Positions 10,177 through 18,785 of a stretch of DNA of 64,000 nucleotides are shown here, piece after piece. Within the stretch, counting starts at the first letter, position 1. Every line of letters begins with the position of its first letter. The stretch is from Actibacterium lipolyticum (GTDB lineage Bacteria > Pseudomonadota > Alphaproteobacteria > Rhodobacterales > Rhodobacteraceae), in NCBI RefSeq assembly GCF_900184935.1, contig NZ_FXYE01000002.1:496001-560000 (forward strand), in the 5' to 3' direction. The notes under the pieces were generated by a model that searched no databases, was not told where the DNA came from, and worked only from the letters and a program-made list of their open reading frames with translations. A program made the translations under genes and the position numbers.

Positions 10177-11099
10177 TCTGCGGCCCACCCGCCTGCTTCG
10201 GTCTGAACAAACGCATCCGCGCATTTCTTGGCCAACGCCCGCACACGCCCGATATAGGCCTGACGTTCCGTGACCGAAATAACGCCGCGCGCGTCCAACA
10301 GGTTAAACAGGTGACTGGCCTTGATGCACTGATCATAGGCCGGGTGCGCCATCACAATACGCTTGCCGGTTTTCGGATCTTCGTAAGGATGCGTCAGGAT
10401 CGCCTCACACTCTGCCTCGGCATCTTCGAAATGCTTCAGCAGGGATGCGGTATCCGCAATGTCAAAGTTCCAGCGCGAATATTCGGCCTCTGTCTGGCGG
10501 AATACATCACCGTATTTCAACGGGATCGGCGTCTGTGGATCGTTGTAAGGCATGTCCATCACGTGATCGACGCCCAGAACGTACATCGCCAAACGTTCCA
10601 ACCCATAGGTCAGCTCGCCCGAGACGGGGTGACAATCATGCCCGCCAACTTGTTGGAAATAGGTGAACTGGCTGACTTCCATGCCGTCACACCAGACTTC
10701 CCAGCCAAGGCCCCACGCGCCCAGCGTTGGGCTTTCCCAGTCATCCTCTACAAAGCGGATGTCGTGCAGGTCCATGTCGATGCCAATCGCCTCAAGGCTG
10801 CCAAGATACAGTTCTTGCAGGTCCGGCGGGCTTGGTTTGATCAAGACTTGGAACTGGTAATAATGCTGCAGGCGGTTCGGGTTTTCACCGTACCGGCCAT
10901 CGGTGGGGCGGCGCGACGGCTGTACATACGCCGCCGCCCAAGGCTTAGAGCCTAGCGCGCGCAACGTTGTTGCCGGGTGGAACGTGCCTGCGCCCACTTC
11001 CATATCATAAGGTTGAAGCACCGCGCAGCCCTTTGCTGCCCAGTAGTTCTGCAGTCTCAGGATGATCTCCTGAAAGCTACGGGGAGTGCTGTCGGTCAT
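10173..11099 (-). CDS. glyQ: glycyl-tRNA synthetase alpha subunit
   Basis: The 308-residue protein matches GlyQ closely: [86 protein letters not shown] and FTYFQQVGG. It carries the ATP and glycine sites of the alpha2beta2 enzyme. The start at 11099 (MTDSTPRS) has an AAGGAAC ribosome site directly upstream; an in-frame ATG at 11135 lacks one. It is the first gene of the glyQ-DUF6446-glyS(-ppdK) operon, so its promoter must lie in the 161 bp shared with the divergent gene at 11261. Confidence 0.98.
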   Translation of the reverse strand: MTDSTPRSFQEIILRLQNYWAAKGCAVLQPYDMEVGAGTFHPATTLRALGSKPWAAAYVQPSRRPTDGRYGENPNRLQHYYQFQVLIKPSPPDLQELYLGSLEAIGIDMDLHDIRFVEDDWESPTLGAWGLGWEVWCDGMEVSQFTYFQQVGGHDCHPVSGELTYGLERLAMYVLGVDHVMDMPYNDPQTPIPLKYGDVFRQTEAEYSRWNFDIADTASLLKHFEDAEAECEAILTHPYEDPKTGKRIVMAHPAYDQCIKASHLFNLLDARGVISVTERQAYIGRVRALAKKCADAFVQTEAGGWAAE

Positions 11100-11260
11100 G
11101 TTCCTTGGCCCCGCTGATGGGAAACAGCGTCTCAATATGCAAGCTGGGCGGTATGGTCAATCGGCGCTGCCAAGGATAATTGACGTGCAAACGCTCATGG
11201 CTTTGGTAGCCTTTGGGTCGGATTCGCCATTTGGCGCAAGAAACAGGGAATTTTCGGGTA

Positions 11261-12967
11261 ATGCGGCAAGTAATTGCATTTGTGTTTTTGATTTTGATTT
11301 GGGCAATTCCGGCAGCGGCGCAAAACAGTGTTTGGGTGCAAATTGAAGCACGCCCAACATTGCGCCAAGCACAAGACCGCGCGCGGGCATACGCAAACGC
11401 GTTTTCCAACGTCGCGGGTTTCCAGCTTCGATCCGGTTGGTATGCGATTGCGCTTGGGCCTTTCACGGCCGAAGGCGCGGCCAATCAGTTGCAGGCTTTG
11501 CGCCGCGAACGCCTGATCCCGTCAGACAGCTATCTTTCCGACGGAGCAACCTTTCAACAGCAATTCTGGCCCATCGGCGCAACAGCCCGTGTCACCCCAG
11601 TTGAACCCGCGCCAACCATTGTTCAGCCGACCGCCCTGCCCGATGAAACACCCGCCCAAGCACGCCGCGCAGAACGTGACCTAACCCGCGAAGAACGGAT
11701 GGAGCTGCAAGAAGCCCTGAAATGGGAAGGGTTCTATACAGCCGCGATTGATGGGTCATTCGGCCCCGGCACCCGCAACGCGATGGCCGCATATCAGGCC
11801 GCGATGGCGTATGACCCGACTGGGGTTCTGACCACCAAACAACGTCAGGCCTTGATGAAAGGTTACCGTGATGCCTTCGCCTCGCTTGGGTTGCGCACGG
11901 TTGATGACAGCAAGGCCGGTATCAGTGTCACAATGCCAACCGGCATGGTCGAATTCGCCCGCTATGAGCCGCCATTTGCGCACTATGACAACACCGCCAA
12001 CAACGGCGTGCGGGTTCTGCTGATCAGCCAGACGGGCGATCAAAACACCTTGTTTGGCCTTTATGACATCATGCAAACGCTGGAAATCGTTCCCCTGAAC
12101 GGCGCGCGCGAACGCAACAAGCGGTCATTTGTGCTGACGGGTCAGAACGACGAGCTGCATTCTTACACCTATGCCGCTTTGGCCAATGGGATGGTTAAGG
12201 GCTTCACGCTGACGTGGCGGCCCGAAGACGAAAAGCTGATGAACCGCGCCGCACAAATCATGCGCGACAGCTTTGAGCCCTTCGGCGACCGCGCCCTAGA
12301 CGACACAATCGGCGAAGCCAGTCCCGAACAAAGCATCGACCTGATGTCTGGGCTGGAAATTCGCCGCGCGGATGTCGCACGCACAGGTTTTTACGTCGAT
12401 GGCCAAGGCACGGTGCTGACGACCTCAGAAGTCCTGGATCAATGCCAACGCCTGACCATCGCTGATGAATATGACGCCGAAATCGCCGCAGTCGACGAAA
12501 CGCTGGGCCTTGCGGTTTTGCGCCCGAACGAACCGCTTGCACCTATCGCCTATGCGGCCTTCCAAACCGGCGTTCCGCGTTTGCAATCTGACGTTGCCGT
12601 TGCCGGTTTTTCGTATGGCGACGCGCTTGACCTGCCTGTGCTGACCTACGGCAAACTGGCAGACCTGCGCGGGCTTTCCGGCGAAGACGGGATCAACCGG
12701 CTTGCCCTGAACACCCTGCCCGGCGATGCTGGTGGCCCCGTCTTTGACGCCACCGGCGCGGTAATGGGGGTTCTTCTGACGAAGGATCAAGGCAGCCGCA
12801 AACTGCCCGACGATGTGAACTTTGCCGCCAACGTTCCGACTGTTGCCGGGTTCCTGTCGGCCAGTGGGGTTCCGATGGCTGCGTCGGATAACAGCGGGCC
12901 GATGGACCCGGTTGACCTGACCACGTTTGCCTCTGATATGGCTGTGCTGGTCAGTTGTTGGAAGTAA
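11261..12967 (+). CDS. periplasmic SPOR/peptidoglycan-binding protein with catalytically dead trypsin-like domain
   Basis: The 568-residue protein starts at 11261 (MRQVIAFVFLILIWAIPAAAQ, a clear signal peptide). Domains in order are a SPOR-like module (about 23-85), a PG_binding_1 helical module (about 144-200, LQEALKWEGFYTAAIDGSFGPGT), a middle region, and a C-terminal trypsin/HtrA-like fold (about 365-540). All three catalytic positions appear replaced: His is Glu390 in VLTTSEVL, Asp is Gly416 in VDETLGLAVL, and Ser is Ala490 in PGDAGGPVFD. It should therefore bind peptidoglycan and perhaps peptides without cleaving them, acting as a scaffold or sensor. It is divergent from glyQ and convergent with trkH, four bases away. 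Confidence 0.85.
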   Translation: MRQVIAFVFLILIWAIPAAAQNSVWVQIEARPTLRQAQDRARAYANAFSNVAGFQLRSGWYAIALGPFTAEGAANQLQALRRERLIPSDSYLSDGATFQQQFWPIGATARVTPVEPAPTIVQPTALPDETPAQARRAERDLTREERMELQEALKWEGFYTAAIDGSFGPGTRNAMAAYQAAMAYDPTGVLTTKQRQALMKGYRDAFASLGLRTVDDSKAGISVTMPTGMVEFARYEPPFAHYDNTANNGVRVLLISQTGDQNTLFGLYDIMQTLEIVPLNGARERNKRSFVLTGQNDELHSYTYAALANGMVKGFTLTWRPEDEKLMNRAAQIMRDSFEPFGDRALDDTIGEASPEQSIDLMSGLEIRRADVARTGFYVDGQGTVLTTSEVLDQCQRLTIADEYDAEIAAVDETLGLAVLRPNEPLAPIAYAAFQTGVPRLQSDVAVAGFSYGDALDLPVLTYGKLADLRGLSGEDGINRLALNTLPGDAGGPVFDATGAVMGVLLTKDQGSRKLPDDVNFAANVPTVAGFLSASGVPMAASDNSGPMDPVDLTTFASDMAVLVSCWK

Positions 12968-12971
12968 CCCG

Positions 12972-14420
12972 TCAGCCGCGCCAGAACTGAACGGTCAACA
13001 TTGCGTAAACCGCCAAAAGCTCTAGCCGCCCGATCAACATCGCGGCGGCTAGCAGCCACTTTGCCGTGTCGTTGATTTCAGAGAAGTTCCCAGAAGGCCC
13101 AATGATATCGCCCAGCCCCGGCCCGATGTTGGCCAGCGCCGTGGCGGCCCCGGAAACCGAGGTCACGAAATCCAGCCCGGTCAGCGCCAAAAGCACCGAC
13201 AGAATGCCCAACGACACCACGAACAGCACAAAGAACGCCATGACCGAAGACAGCACATCTTCGGACACAGGGCGCCCGTCATAACGGGGGGCAAACACCC
13301 CATGCGGTGCATAGATGCGGCTAATCTGGGTGCGGATGGACGCAAACAAAAGCTGAAAACGGAATACTTTGATCGAACAGCAGGTCGATCCAGCGCAGCC
13401 GCCAACCAGCCCGATAAAGAAGAAGACCACAACCGGGAACGCGCCCCAAAGCTGGTAATCAACGCTGGCGTATCCAGTGCCGGTCATGATTGAGGTGACG
13501 TTAAAAATCGCCTCGCGGAACGCATGCTCCATATGGTCGTCATTTACCACAACGCGAAACACCGTCAGCACCGCGACAAGCACCGAAATCGTGATCAGAA
13601 ACACCCTGACCTGACTGTCGCGCAAGATCGGGCCGGAATGACCAGCCATGATCTGAACGTAGCGCACGAACGGCAAGCTCGCCAAAACCATAAAGATCGA
13701 TGCGATGTATTCCGGCGCGCCCTGAAACGCCCCGAAAGAGGCATCACGGTTCGAAAAACCACCCGTCGACATCGTCGTCAGCGCGTGGTTCAGCGCATCA
13801 AACCGCGCCATCCCGACAAGCAGATAGGCGACGAAACAAGCGATCGTCAGAAGCAGATAGATAACCGAAATACGCGCCGCAATCTGCGCGGCGCGCGGCA
13901 GCACTTTGCCGTCGGTGTCAAAAGCCTCGGATCGGAAGATTTGCATCCCCCCGACCTTCAGTTCCGGCAAGAAGACCATCGCCACGACAATAATCCCGAC
14001 CCCGCCGAACCATTGCAGCATAGACCGCCACAGCAGCAACCCGGCGGGCAGATCATCCAGACCGGAAAAAACGGTGGAACCTGTGGTGGTAAGCCCCGAC
14101 ATCGCCTCAAAGAACGCATCGACCAACCGCGCGTCCGTTGCCCCGATCAGAAAGGGGATTGAGCCGAAAATCGGCAAGATCAGCCAGACGCCCGTTGTCA
14201 GCAAAAAGGTCTGGCGCAGCGTCAGGCCAGATTCGACCCCGTTAGAAGACGCAAGCGCAAGCACGCCCCCCGTCAACACGGTCAGGATCGACGCCTCTAG
14301 GAAAACCGCCCATTCGCCATTGCCGACCCACAGGTCAACACTTAGCGGAATCAGCATCGTGACGCCCAAAACAGCGACAAGCAGGCCGATGACATAAACA
14401 ACAGGGCGTAGATCGATCAT
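12972..14420 (-). CDS. trkH: TrkH-family potassium uptake channel subunit
   Basis: The 482-residue membrane protein has about ten hydrophobic helices and the four pore-loop signatures of the Trk/Ktr superfamily: GLTTTGSTVFSG, TMSTGGFSN, IMTGTGYASVD and GGCAGSTCCSIKVFR. It imports K+ through the inner membrane together with a cytosolic TrkA regulator, which is not encoded nearby. I chose the start MIDLRPVVYVIGLL at 14420; twelve upstream codons (rich in Arg, Gly and Ala) look non-native. It ends four bases from the convergent pseudoprotease gene. Confidence 0.94.
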   Translation of the reverse strand: MIDLRPVVYVIGLLVAVLGVTMLIPLSVDLWVGNGEWAVFLEASILTVLTGGVLALASSNGVESGLTLRQTFLLTTGVWLILPIFGSIPFLIGATDARLVDAFFEAMSGLTTTGSTVFSGLDDLPAGLLLWRSMLQWFGGVGIIVVAMVFLPELKVGGMQIFRSEAFDTDGKVLPRAAQIAARISVIYLLLTIACFVAYLLVGMARFDALNHALTTMSTGGFSNRDASFGAFQGAPEYIASIFMVLASLPFVRYVQIMAGHSGPILRDSQVRVFLITISVLVAVLTVFRVVVNDDHMEHAFREAIFNVTSIMTGTGYASVDYQLWGAFPVVVFFFIGLVGGCAGSTCCSIKVFRFQLLFASIRTQISRIYAPHGVFAPRYDGRPVSEDVLSSVMAFFVLFVVSLGILSVLLALTGLDFVTSVSGAATALANIGPGLGDIIGPSGNFSEINDTAKWLLAAAMLIGRLELLAVYAMLTVQFWRG

Positions 14421-14468
14421 GTTCGAAGGCTTGGCCCCGCCGCGCGCGACTGTCAAGATCGTGCGAAC

Positions 14469-15560
14469 TTAGCCCCGGTGGATCAGCGTCGCAAAAAGCT
14501 GTGGGTCTAGGCTTTCGTTGGCAAAGGTCGGCCCTTCGACCAGAACGCTGACGGCATCGTGGCTGTGCAGGCTTTCCTGATGGCTGGCCACAACGCGGAA
14601 ATCGGAAATGCGCGCATCATTGCGCAGCCCTTCACAGAACAGCCGTGCGGCGTCTTCGACGAAAATCGGGTTCGCGGCGTTCAGCTCGGCAAAGGCCTGT
14701 TCGTCTTCGCGCTTTACCATCACCTGCGTTTCCGTCGGCACGGCGTCGCGGCACATGTCGATCAGGTCTTCGAACCACAGACACTCTGCCCCGTCGGCCA
14801 ACAGAACCGATACCCGCGCGACCGAACGCTGGGCGTGCGGCGTCGCCATTTGCCCGCGCACCTGACGCGCGTGTTCGGCCAATTCAAGCGAGCATGGGCA
14901 GGTCGAGGAATAGACGTAATCCACATGCATGATCTTTTTACGCACGCCGTCCTGTTCAACCAGTTCCAGCGCGATGTCGTAATATTGATAACCTTCCAGC
15001 CCCGACCGCAGCGACGGGCGCAAAACCGGGAAGGAAAAGCGCATCATGATGCGGGCATCGAAACTGTCTAGGTCGCGCTTATAGGCATCCAGCGCGGAAT
15101 CGATCACCTCAAAGCTAAAGGCGCGTTCAGCGTGGCCATAAAAGCTGCGCATGATGCGCGACATGTTGATGCCCTTCTTTTCGGCCTCTAGGCTGACGGT
15201 GCCCGTGACCGAAGTTTCAAGCGTCAGGTCGCCATCGTCGCGTGTGTGAAACCGGATGGGCAGGCGAAAGTTGGAAATGCCGACATGCTGAATCGCCTGT
15301 TTTGCCCCACGGATCAGGCTGGAGGGACCATTCTGAAGGTCGGGCAACGTGGCTTTATACGCCTCATCCACGGTGAATTCTTCGGGATAGGCGCGCCGCA
15401 ACGCGGGGCCATTAGACAGCTCTGCGCCCGGCACAAGGCGTGCCAATGGAGGCTCCAGACCGGCAAGCTCTTCTTCTGGCGCGGTCTGAGCCCAGCGGCG
15501 CAAAGTGGCAAGCGCATGCTCGACCTCTTCGCGATCAGGGTCGCGATCATGGATGTTCAT
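14469..15560 (-). CDS. folE2: GTP cyclohydrolase I, FolE2 type
   Basis: The 363-residue protein carries the FolE2 core: GAKQAIQHVGISNFRLP, VSLEAEKKGINMSRIM, the metal-site Cys/Glu region YSSTCPCSLELAEHARQVRGQ, and HAQRSVARV. It converts GTP to dihydroneopterin triphosphate, the entry to folate synthesis whose later steps (folB, folP) lie in this same window. FolE2 uses varied divalent metals instead of strict zinc. The N-terminus is about 60 residues longer than in many bacteria. I saw no zinc-uptake-regulator palindrome upstream, so it may simply be the housekeeping enzyme here. It lies 84 bp after metZ on the same strand. Confidence 0.93.
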   Translation of the reverse strand: MNIHDRDPDREEVEHALATLRRWAQTAPEEELAGLEPPLARLVPGAELSNGPALRRAYPEEFTVDEAYKATLPDLQNGPSSLIRGAKQAIQHVGISNFRLPIRFHTRDDGDLTLETSVTGTVSLEAEKKGINMSRIMRSFYGHAERAFSFEVIDSALDAYKRDLDSFDARIMMRFSFPVLRPSLRSGLEGYQYYDIALELVEQDGVRKKIMHVDYVYSSTCPCSLELAEHARQVRGQMATPHAQRSVARVSVLLADGAECLWFEDLIDMCRDAVPTETQVMVKREDEQAFAELNAANPIFVEDAARLFCEGLRNDARISDFRVVASHQESLHSHDAVSVLVEGPTFANESLDPQLFATLIHRG

Positions 15561-15599
15561 CCGGCTCTCCCGTTCACCGATGTTTCCCGGGCATCATGT

Positions 15600-15639
15600 G
15601 GGGCCGATCTGCGAACTGTCCAGTCCGGCCCCTGTTTTT
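15600..15639 (+). terminator. G/C-rich hairpin with T-run on the plus strand, between metZ and folE2
   Basis: GGGGCCG (15600-15606) pairs with CGGCCCC (15626-15632) and is followed on the plus strand by TGTTTTTAG. The U-tract is on the strand opposite the flanking genes, so as a classical terminator it would stop antisense transcripts entering metZ from its 3' side. On the minus strand it is just a 3' stem-loop after the metZ stop. Confidence 0.4.
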
Positions 15640-15644
15640 AGTCG

Positions 15645-16823
15645 TTACGTAACCGCAAGCGCGTTCGTCAAATCGGCCAGCAAATCGGCGCTGTCTTCCA
15701 GCCCGACTGAAATGCGAACCAACCCGGGCGAGATGCCCAGCGTTACCTTTTGCTCATCCGACAGACGCTGATGCGTGGTCGTCGCGGGATGGGTAACAAG
15801 GCTTTTCGCGTCGCCAAGGTTGTTGGTAATCGTGAACAGTTCCAATGTGTTAAGGAACTTGAACGCGGCCTCTTGGCCACCGGCCAGTTCGATCGACAAC
15901 ATTGTGCCGCCCGCCCCGATCTGCGCCATGGCGATGTCGTGCTGCGGGTGCGATGCCAACCCCGGATAGATCACGCGCGACAGCTTTTCGTGGCCTTCCA
16001 GCGCGTTGGCCAGTTTTTGCGCAGTTTCGTTTTGCGCATGGACCCGCAGGTCAAGAGTTTCGATACCTTTCAGCATCACCCACGCGTTAAACGGGCTCAT
16101 CGCGCCGCCGGTATGCTTCATGTAGGGTTCAAGTGTGCCGCGAATATAGTCTTCGCTGCCAAGGATCACGCCGCCAAGGCAACGCCCTTGCCCGTCGATA
16201 TGCTTGGTCGCGGAATAGACGACGACATCGGCGCCAAGTTCAATCGCGTTGGAAAACGTCGGCGTTGCGAACACGTTATCAACGATCACCAGCGCGCCAG
16301 CCGCATGGGCGATTTCGCATACGGATTTCAGGTCGATCACTTCCAACGTTGGGTTGGAAACCGACTCTAGGAACACAGCCTTTGTCTGATCGGTGATCGC
16401 GCTTTTCCACTGGTCCAGATCGGTGCCGTCAACAAAGCTGACCGACACGCCGTAACGCACCAGAATGTTTTCGAGGATATAGAGGCACGACCCAAACAAC
16501 GCCCGCGACGCAACCACGTGATCGCCGGCCTTCAGCATCGAAACCAGTGCCGCGTTCACCGCCGCCATGCCGCTGGCCGTGGCAAAGGCATCTTCAGCAC
16601 CTTCAACGGCTGCGATACGTTCTTCGAACATACGAACGGTTGGGTTGCCATAGCGGGCATAGATGAACTCATCTTCGCCCAGCTCTACGAACCGCGCTTC
16701 TGCCTGTTCGGCAGTGTCATAGACGAATCCCTGTGTCAGGAAAATCGACTCAGACACCTCACCATACTGGCTGCGGCGAGTCCCAGCGTGCACTTGATTT
16801 GTGCGTTTGCTCCATTTCGTCAT
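15645..16823 (-). CDS. metZ: O-succinylhomoserine sulfhydrylase
   Basis: The 392-residue protein belongs to the Cys/Met-metabolism PLP family: TRRSQYGEVSESIFLTQGFVYD, YARYGNPTVRMFEERIAALEG-like block, SGMAAVNAAL, the PLP lysine in YSATKHIDGQGRCLGG, and THPATTTHQRL. It makes homocysteine from O-succinylhomoserine and sulfide by direct sulfhydrylation. I chose the ATG at 16823, with a GGAGG site eight bases upstream; open frame further upstream is leader RNA. The leader holds a SAM-II aptamer and an intrinsic terminator, so high SAM should shut the gene off, which independently supports a methionine-pathway role. Confidence 0.95.
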   Translation of the reverse strand: MTKWSKRTNQVHAGTRRSQYGEVSESIFLTQGFVYDTAEQAEARFVELGEDEFIYARYGNPTVRMFEERIAAVEGAEDAFATASGMAAVNAALVSMLKAGDHVVASRALFGSCLYILENILVRYGVSVSFVDGTDLDQWKSAITDQTKAVFLESVSNPTLEVIDLKSVCEIAHAAGALVIVDNVFATPTFSNAIELGADVVVYSATKHIDGQGRCLGGVILGSEDYIRGTLEPYMKHTGGAMSPFNAWVMLKGIETLDLRVHAQNETAQKLANALEGHEKLSRVIYPGLASHPQHDIAMAQIGAGGTMLSIELAGGQEAAFKFLNTLELFTITNNLGDAKSLVTHPATTTHQRLSDEQKVTLGISPGLVRISVGLEDSADLLADLTNALAVT

Positions 16824-16840
16824 CGGCGCATCCTCCGCGC

Positions 16841-16873
16841 AAAGAAAAACCCCCGACCGGGAAAGGCGGGGGT
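16841..16873 (-). terminator. intrinsic terminator in the metZ leader (riboswitch expression platform)
   Basis: On the minus strand ACCCCCG and CGGGGGT flank an 11-base loop (stem 16849-16855 with 16867-16873), followed by TTTTTCTTT. It lies 14 bases downstream of the SAM-II aptamer and upstream of the metZ ribosome site, the place expected for SAM-controlled attenuation. Confidence 0.85.
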
Positions 16874-16886
16874 GCAATACATCCCT

Positions 16887-16944
16887 GACCTCTTTAGCGG
16901 AATGTTTAACGTGGCCCGCAATCCGGTAACAAATCGCCACGGGC
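16887..16944 (-). promoter_or_regulatory. SAM-II riboswitch aptamer upstream of metZ
   Basis: Read on the minus strand, the segment has the conserved SAM-II blocks in order: CGTGGCGATTTG, a variable loop, GCCACGTTAAA, and GCTAAAGAGG. CGTGGC pairs with GCCACG as P1, and a GCGG/CCGC pairing is available for the pseudoknot. SAM-II (metA motif) aptamers sit before methionine genes in alphaproteobacteria and bind S-adenosylmethionine. A predicted promoter immediately upstream and a terminator immediately downstream complete a switch. The assignment rests on recalled consensus, not on a covariance search. Confidence 0.88.
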
Positions 16945-16947
16945 TGA

Positions 16948-16976
16948 GCCATACCGCCGCACCCGGTTTCAGTCAA
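16948..16976 (-). promoter_or_regulatory. sigma-70-type promoter of the metZ leader
   Basis: On the minus strand TTGACT (16976-16971) is separated by exactly 17 bases from TATGGC (16953-16948). Transcription would begin near 16941, right at the first paired bases of the SAM-II aptamer, which makes the prediction coherent. Confidence 0.65.
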
Positions 16977-17065
16977 GCACGTCACGCATCTGTAACAGGC
17001 CGGTCACGCAGGTGTCGTATGGCCACGCTAAGCCCTGTGCGCAAGATGTAGTGGGAGCTGCCCCA

Positions 17066-18010
17066 ATGCCCCTCGTCAAGATCAATGCCGTGAATGACCT
17101 GCCCGCCCCGGCAAACGGTGGCGACCTAAAGGGCGTTCTGGCCGATGCGTTTCACCGCGTTCCCCGCACGGCCCCGGTGATCGTGCTGATCCACGGGTTC
17201 AAGTTTTCACCGTTTCAGGAAAGCCGTTCGCCACACGAACATATCCTTTCCCTGTCGCCCAAACCCAAAAACCGCCGTGCCATTTCTTGGCCCACAGAAC
17301 TGGGGTTCACCGACCTCCACCCTAACGAAGGGCTTTGCATTTCATTCGGCTGGGACGCGTCCGGGCATATTTGGCGCGCGTGCGCCAATGCCGAACACGC
17401 AGGCAAGGCGTTAGCGCAACTGACAGCCATCATTTCACAATTGCGCCCCGGACAGCGGGTCGATGTGATGACCCATTCGCTGGGTGCGCGCGTCACACTA
17501 AGCGGGATGGCGCAGATGCCCCCGCGCGCGCTGCGCCGCGTCGTGCTGATGACCCCGGCAGAAATGACCAGCCGCGCCCGCGCCGCGCTTGATACACCTG
17601 CGGGGCAATGCGCCGAATTCCTGAACATCACCAGCCGGGAAAACGATCTTTACGATTTGATGTTCGAAGGTCTGGTGGCCCCACACCGCCCCGGCGACCG
17701 CGCGCTTGGGCAAGGCGGGTTTTCAAAACGCCGCAACTGGCTGGACCTTCAGATTGACCACCCCGACACGCTGGAGGGGCTGGCACGTATCGGGCTGCAC
17801 ATCGCCCCGCCTTCGCGCCGCGTGTGCCATTGGAGCCCCTATCTGCGCCCCGGAATGTTCGATCTGTACCGCGCCTTCCTGCGCGAAGGGATGCCACTGA
17901 CAGCCTTGCGTAACTGTGTGCCCGAAGGTTCAAGCCGCCGCTGGTCACGGCTTCTTGCACCGCCGCGCGTAAACCTACCCTTGCCCTTTGTCGGGAAAAC
18001 ACCATCCTGA
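17066..18010 (+). CDS. alpha/beta hydrolase-fold protein
   Basis: The 314-residue protein contains an oxyanion region VIVLIHGFKFSP (about residue 35) and a nucleophile elbow VMTHSLGARVTLSG, where the usual first Gly of GxSxG is Thr. Later His residues (such as HIAPPSRRVCHW) could complete a Ser-Asp-His triad. There is no signal peptide, so it is cytoplasmic. The start MPLVKIN at 17066 follows GTGGGAG. The substrate is unknown; an esterase or lipase-like role is inferred from the fold only. The GST gene follows after 23 bp, probably in one transcript. Confidence 0.75.
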   Translation: MPLVKINAVNDLPAPANGGDLKGVLADAFHRVPRTAPVIVLIHGFKFSPFQESRSPHEHILSLSPKPKNRRAISWPTELGFTDLHPNEGLCISFGWDASGHIWRACANAEHAGKALAQLTAIISQLRPGQRVDVMTHSLGARVTLSGMAQMPPRALRRVVLMTPAEMTSRARAALDTPAGQCAEFLNITSRENDLYDLMFEGLVAPHRPGDRALGQGGFSKRRNWLDLQIDHPDTLEGLARIGLHIAPPSRRVCHWSPYLRPGMFDLYRAFLREGMPLTALRNCVPEGSSRRWSRLLAPPRVNLPLPFVGKTPS

Positions 18011-18033
18011 TGCCCAAGCAAAGGAGCGCGCCC

Positions 18034-18741
18034 ATGACATCCCCGATCGACCTGCACTATTGGCCCACCCCGAACGGCTGGAAAGTTTCCATCGCCCTAG
18101 AGGAAATGGGCCTGCCCTATAACCTGCATCTGGTGAACATCGGCGCGGGCGAGCAGTTTGAACCGGAGTTCCTGAAAATCGCCCCCAACAACAGAATGCC
18201 CGCAATCGTTGACCCCGAAGGGCCAGATGGCGAACCGATCGCAATTTTCGAATCCGGTGCCATTTTGCAGTATCTTGCCCGCAAGACTGGCAAGTTCGGC
18301 GGCCCGACCGAACGTGACCGCATCGCAGTTGACCAGTGGCTAATGTGGCAGATGGGCGGCGTCGGCCCGATGGCCGGACAGGCCCACCACTTTCTGAAAT
18401 ACGCACCCAGCATGGAACCACCCAACGACCTGCCCTATGCCAAAGACAGGTATCGCAATGAAACCGCGCGCCTTTACGGCGTATTGGACCGGCAGCTGGC
18501 GAAGAACGAATATGTTGCAGGCGATTTCTATTCGATTGCCGATATGGCGATTTGGCCTTGGGCTTCGTTGTGGGAGGGGCAGCAACAAACGCTGGATGAC
18601 AAGCCCAACCTTGCCCGTTGGCTGGATCTGGTGGGCAACCGCCCCAGCGTTCAAAAAGGTCGCGCTGTCGCGGCTGAAAAGCGTTCGAACCTGCAAAAAG
18701 ATAAAAAAGCGCAGGATGTGTTGTTCAAAGGCAAAGCGTAA
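18034..18741 (+). CDS. glutathione S-transferase, YghU/Ure2p-like
   Basis: The 235-residue protein has an N-terminal thioredoxin-like domain starting LHYWPTPNGWKVSIALEEMGLPY, the TPN(G) glutathione-binding motif of the Ure2p/nu class, then IVDPEGPDGEPIAIFESGAILQYLA (cis-Pro and Glu-Ser glutathione contacts) and a helical C-terminal domain (YSIADMAIWPW). Members reduce disulfides or peroxides with glutathione. The start at 18034 has AAAGGAG upstream. It is followed by a strong hairpin before the convergent yciB. Glutathione reductase (gor) is also encoded in this window. Confidence 0.9.
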   Translation: MTSPIDLHYWPTPNGWKVSIALEEMGLPYNLHLVNIGAGEQFEPEFLKIAPNNRMPAIVDPEGPDGEPIAIFESGAILQYLARKTGKFGGPTERDRIAVDQWLMWQMGGVGPMAGQAHHFLKYAPSMEPPNDLPYAKDRYRNETARLYGVLDRQLAKNEYVAGDFYSIADMAIWPWASLWEGQQQTLDDKPNLARWLDLVGNRPSVQKGRAVAAEKRSNLQKDKKAQDVLFKGKA

Positions 18742-18753
18742 AGCATGAACAAC

Positions 18754-18778
18754 CGCTGGGCGTTTAACACGCCCAGCG
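18754..18778. terminator. perfect 10-bp hairpin between convergent genes
   Basis: CGCTGGGCGT and ACGCCCAGCG enclose a TTAAC loop, 12 bases after the GST stop and 8 bases before the yciB stop. There is no long T-run, but its position between convergent genes suggests a shared 3' end or RNA-stabilising structure. Confidence 0.6.
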
Positions 18779-18785
18779 CATCCGC

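Noticed and set aside
15561-15644. Possible Zur box or pterin riboswitch before folE2
   Set aside because: No GTTAT-type palindrome or pterin-switch conserved blocks are visible; only a hairpin with its T-run on the opposite strand.
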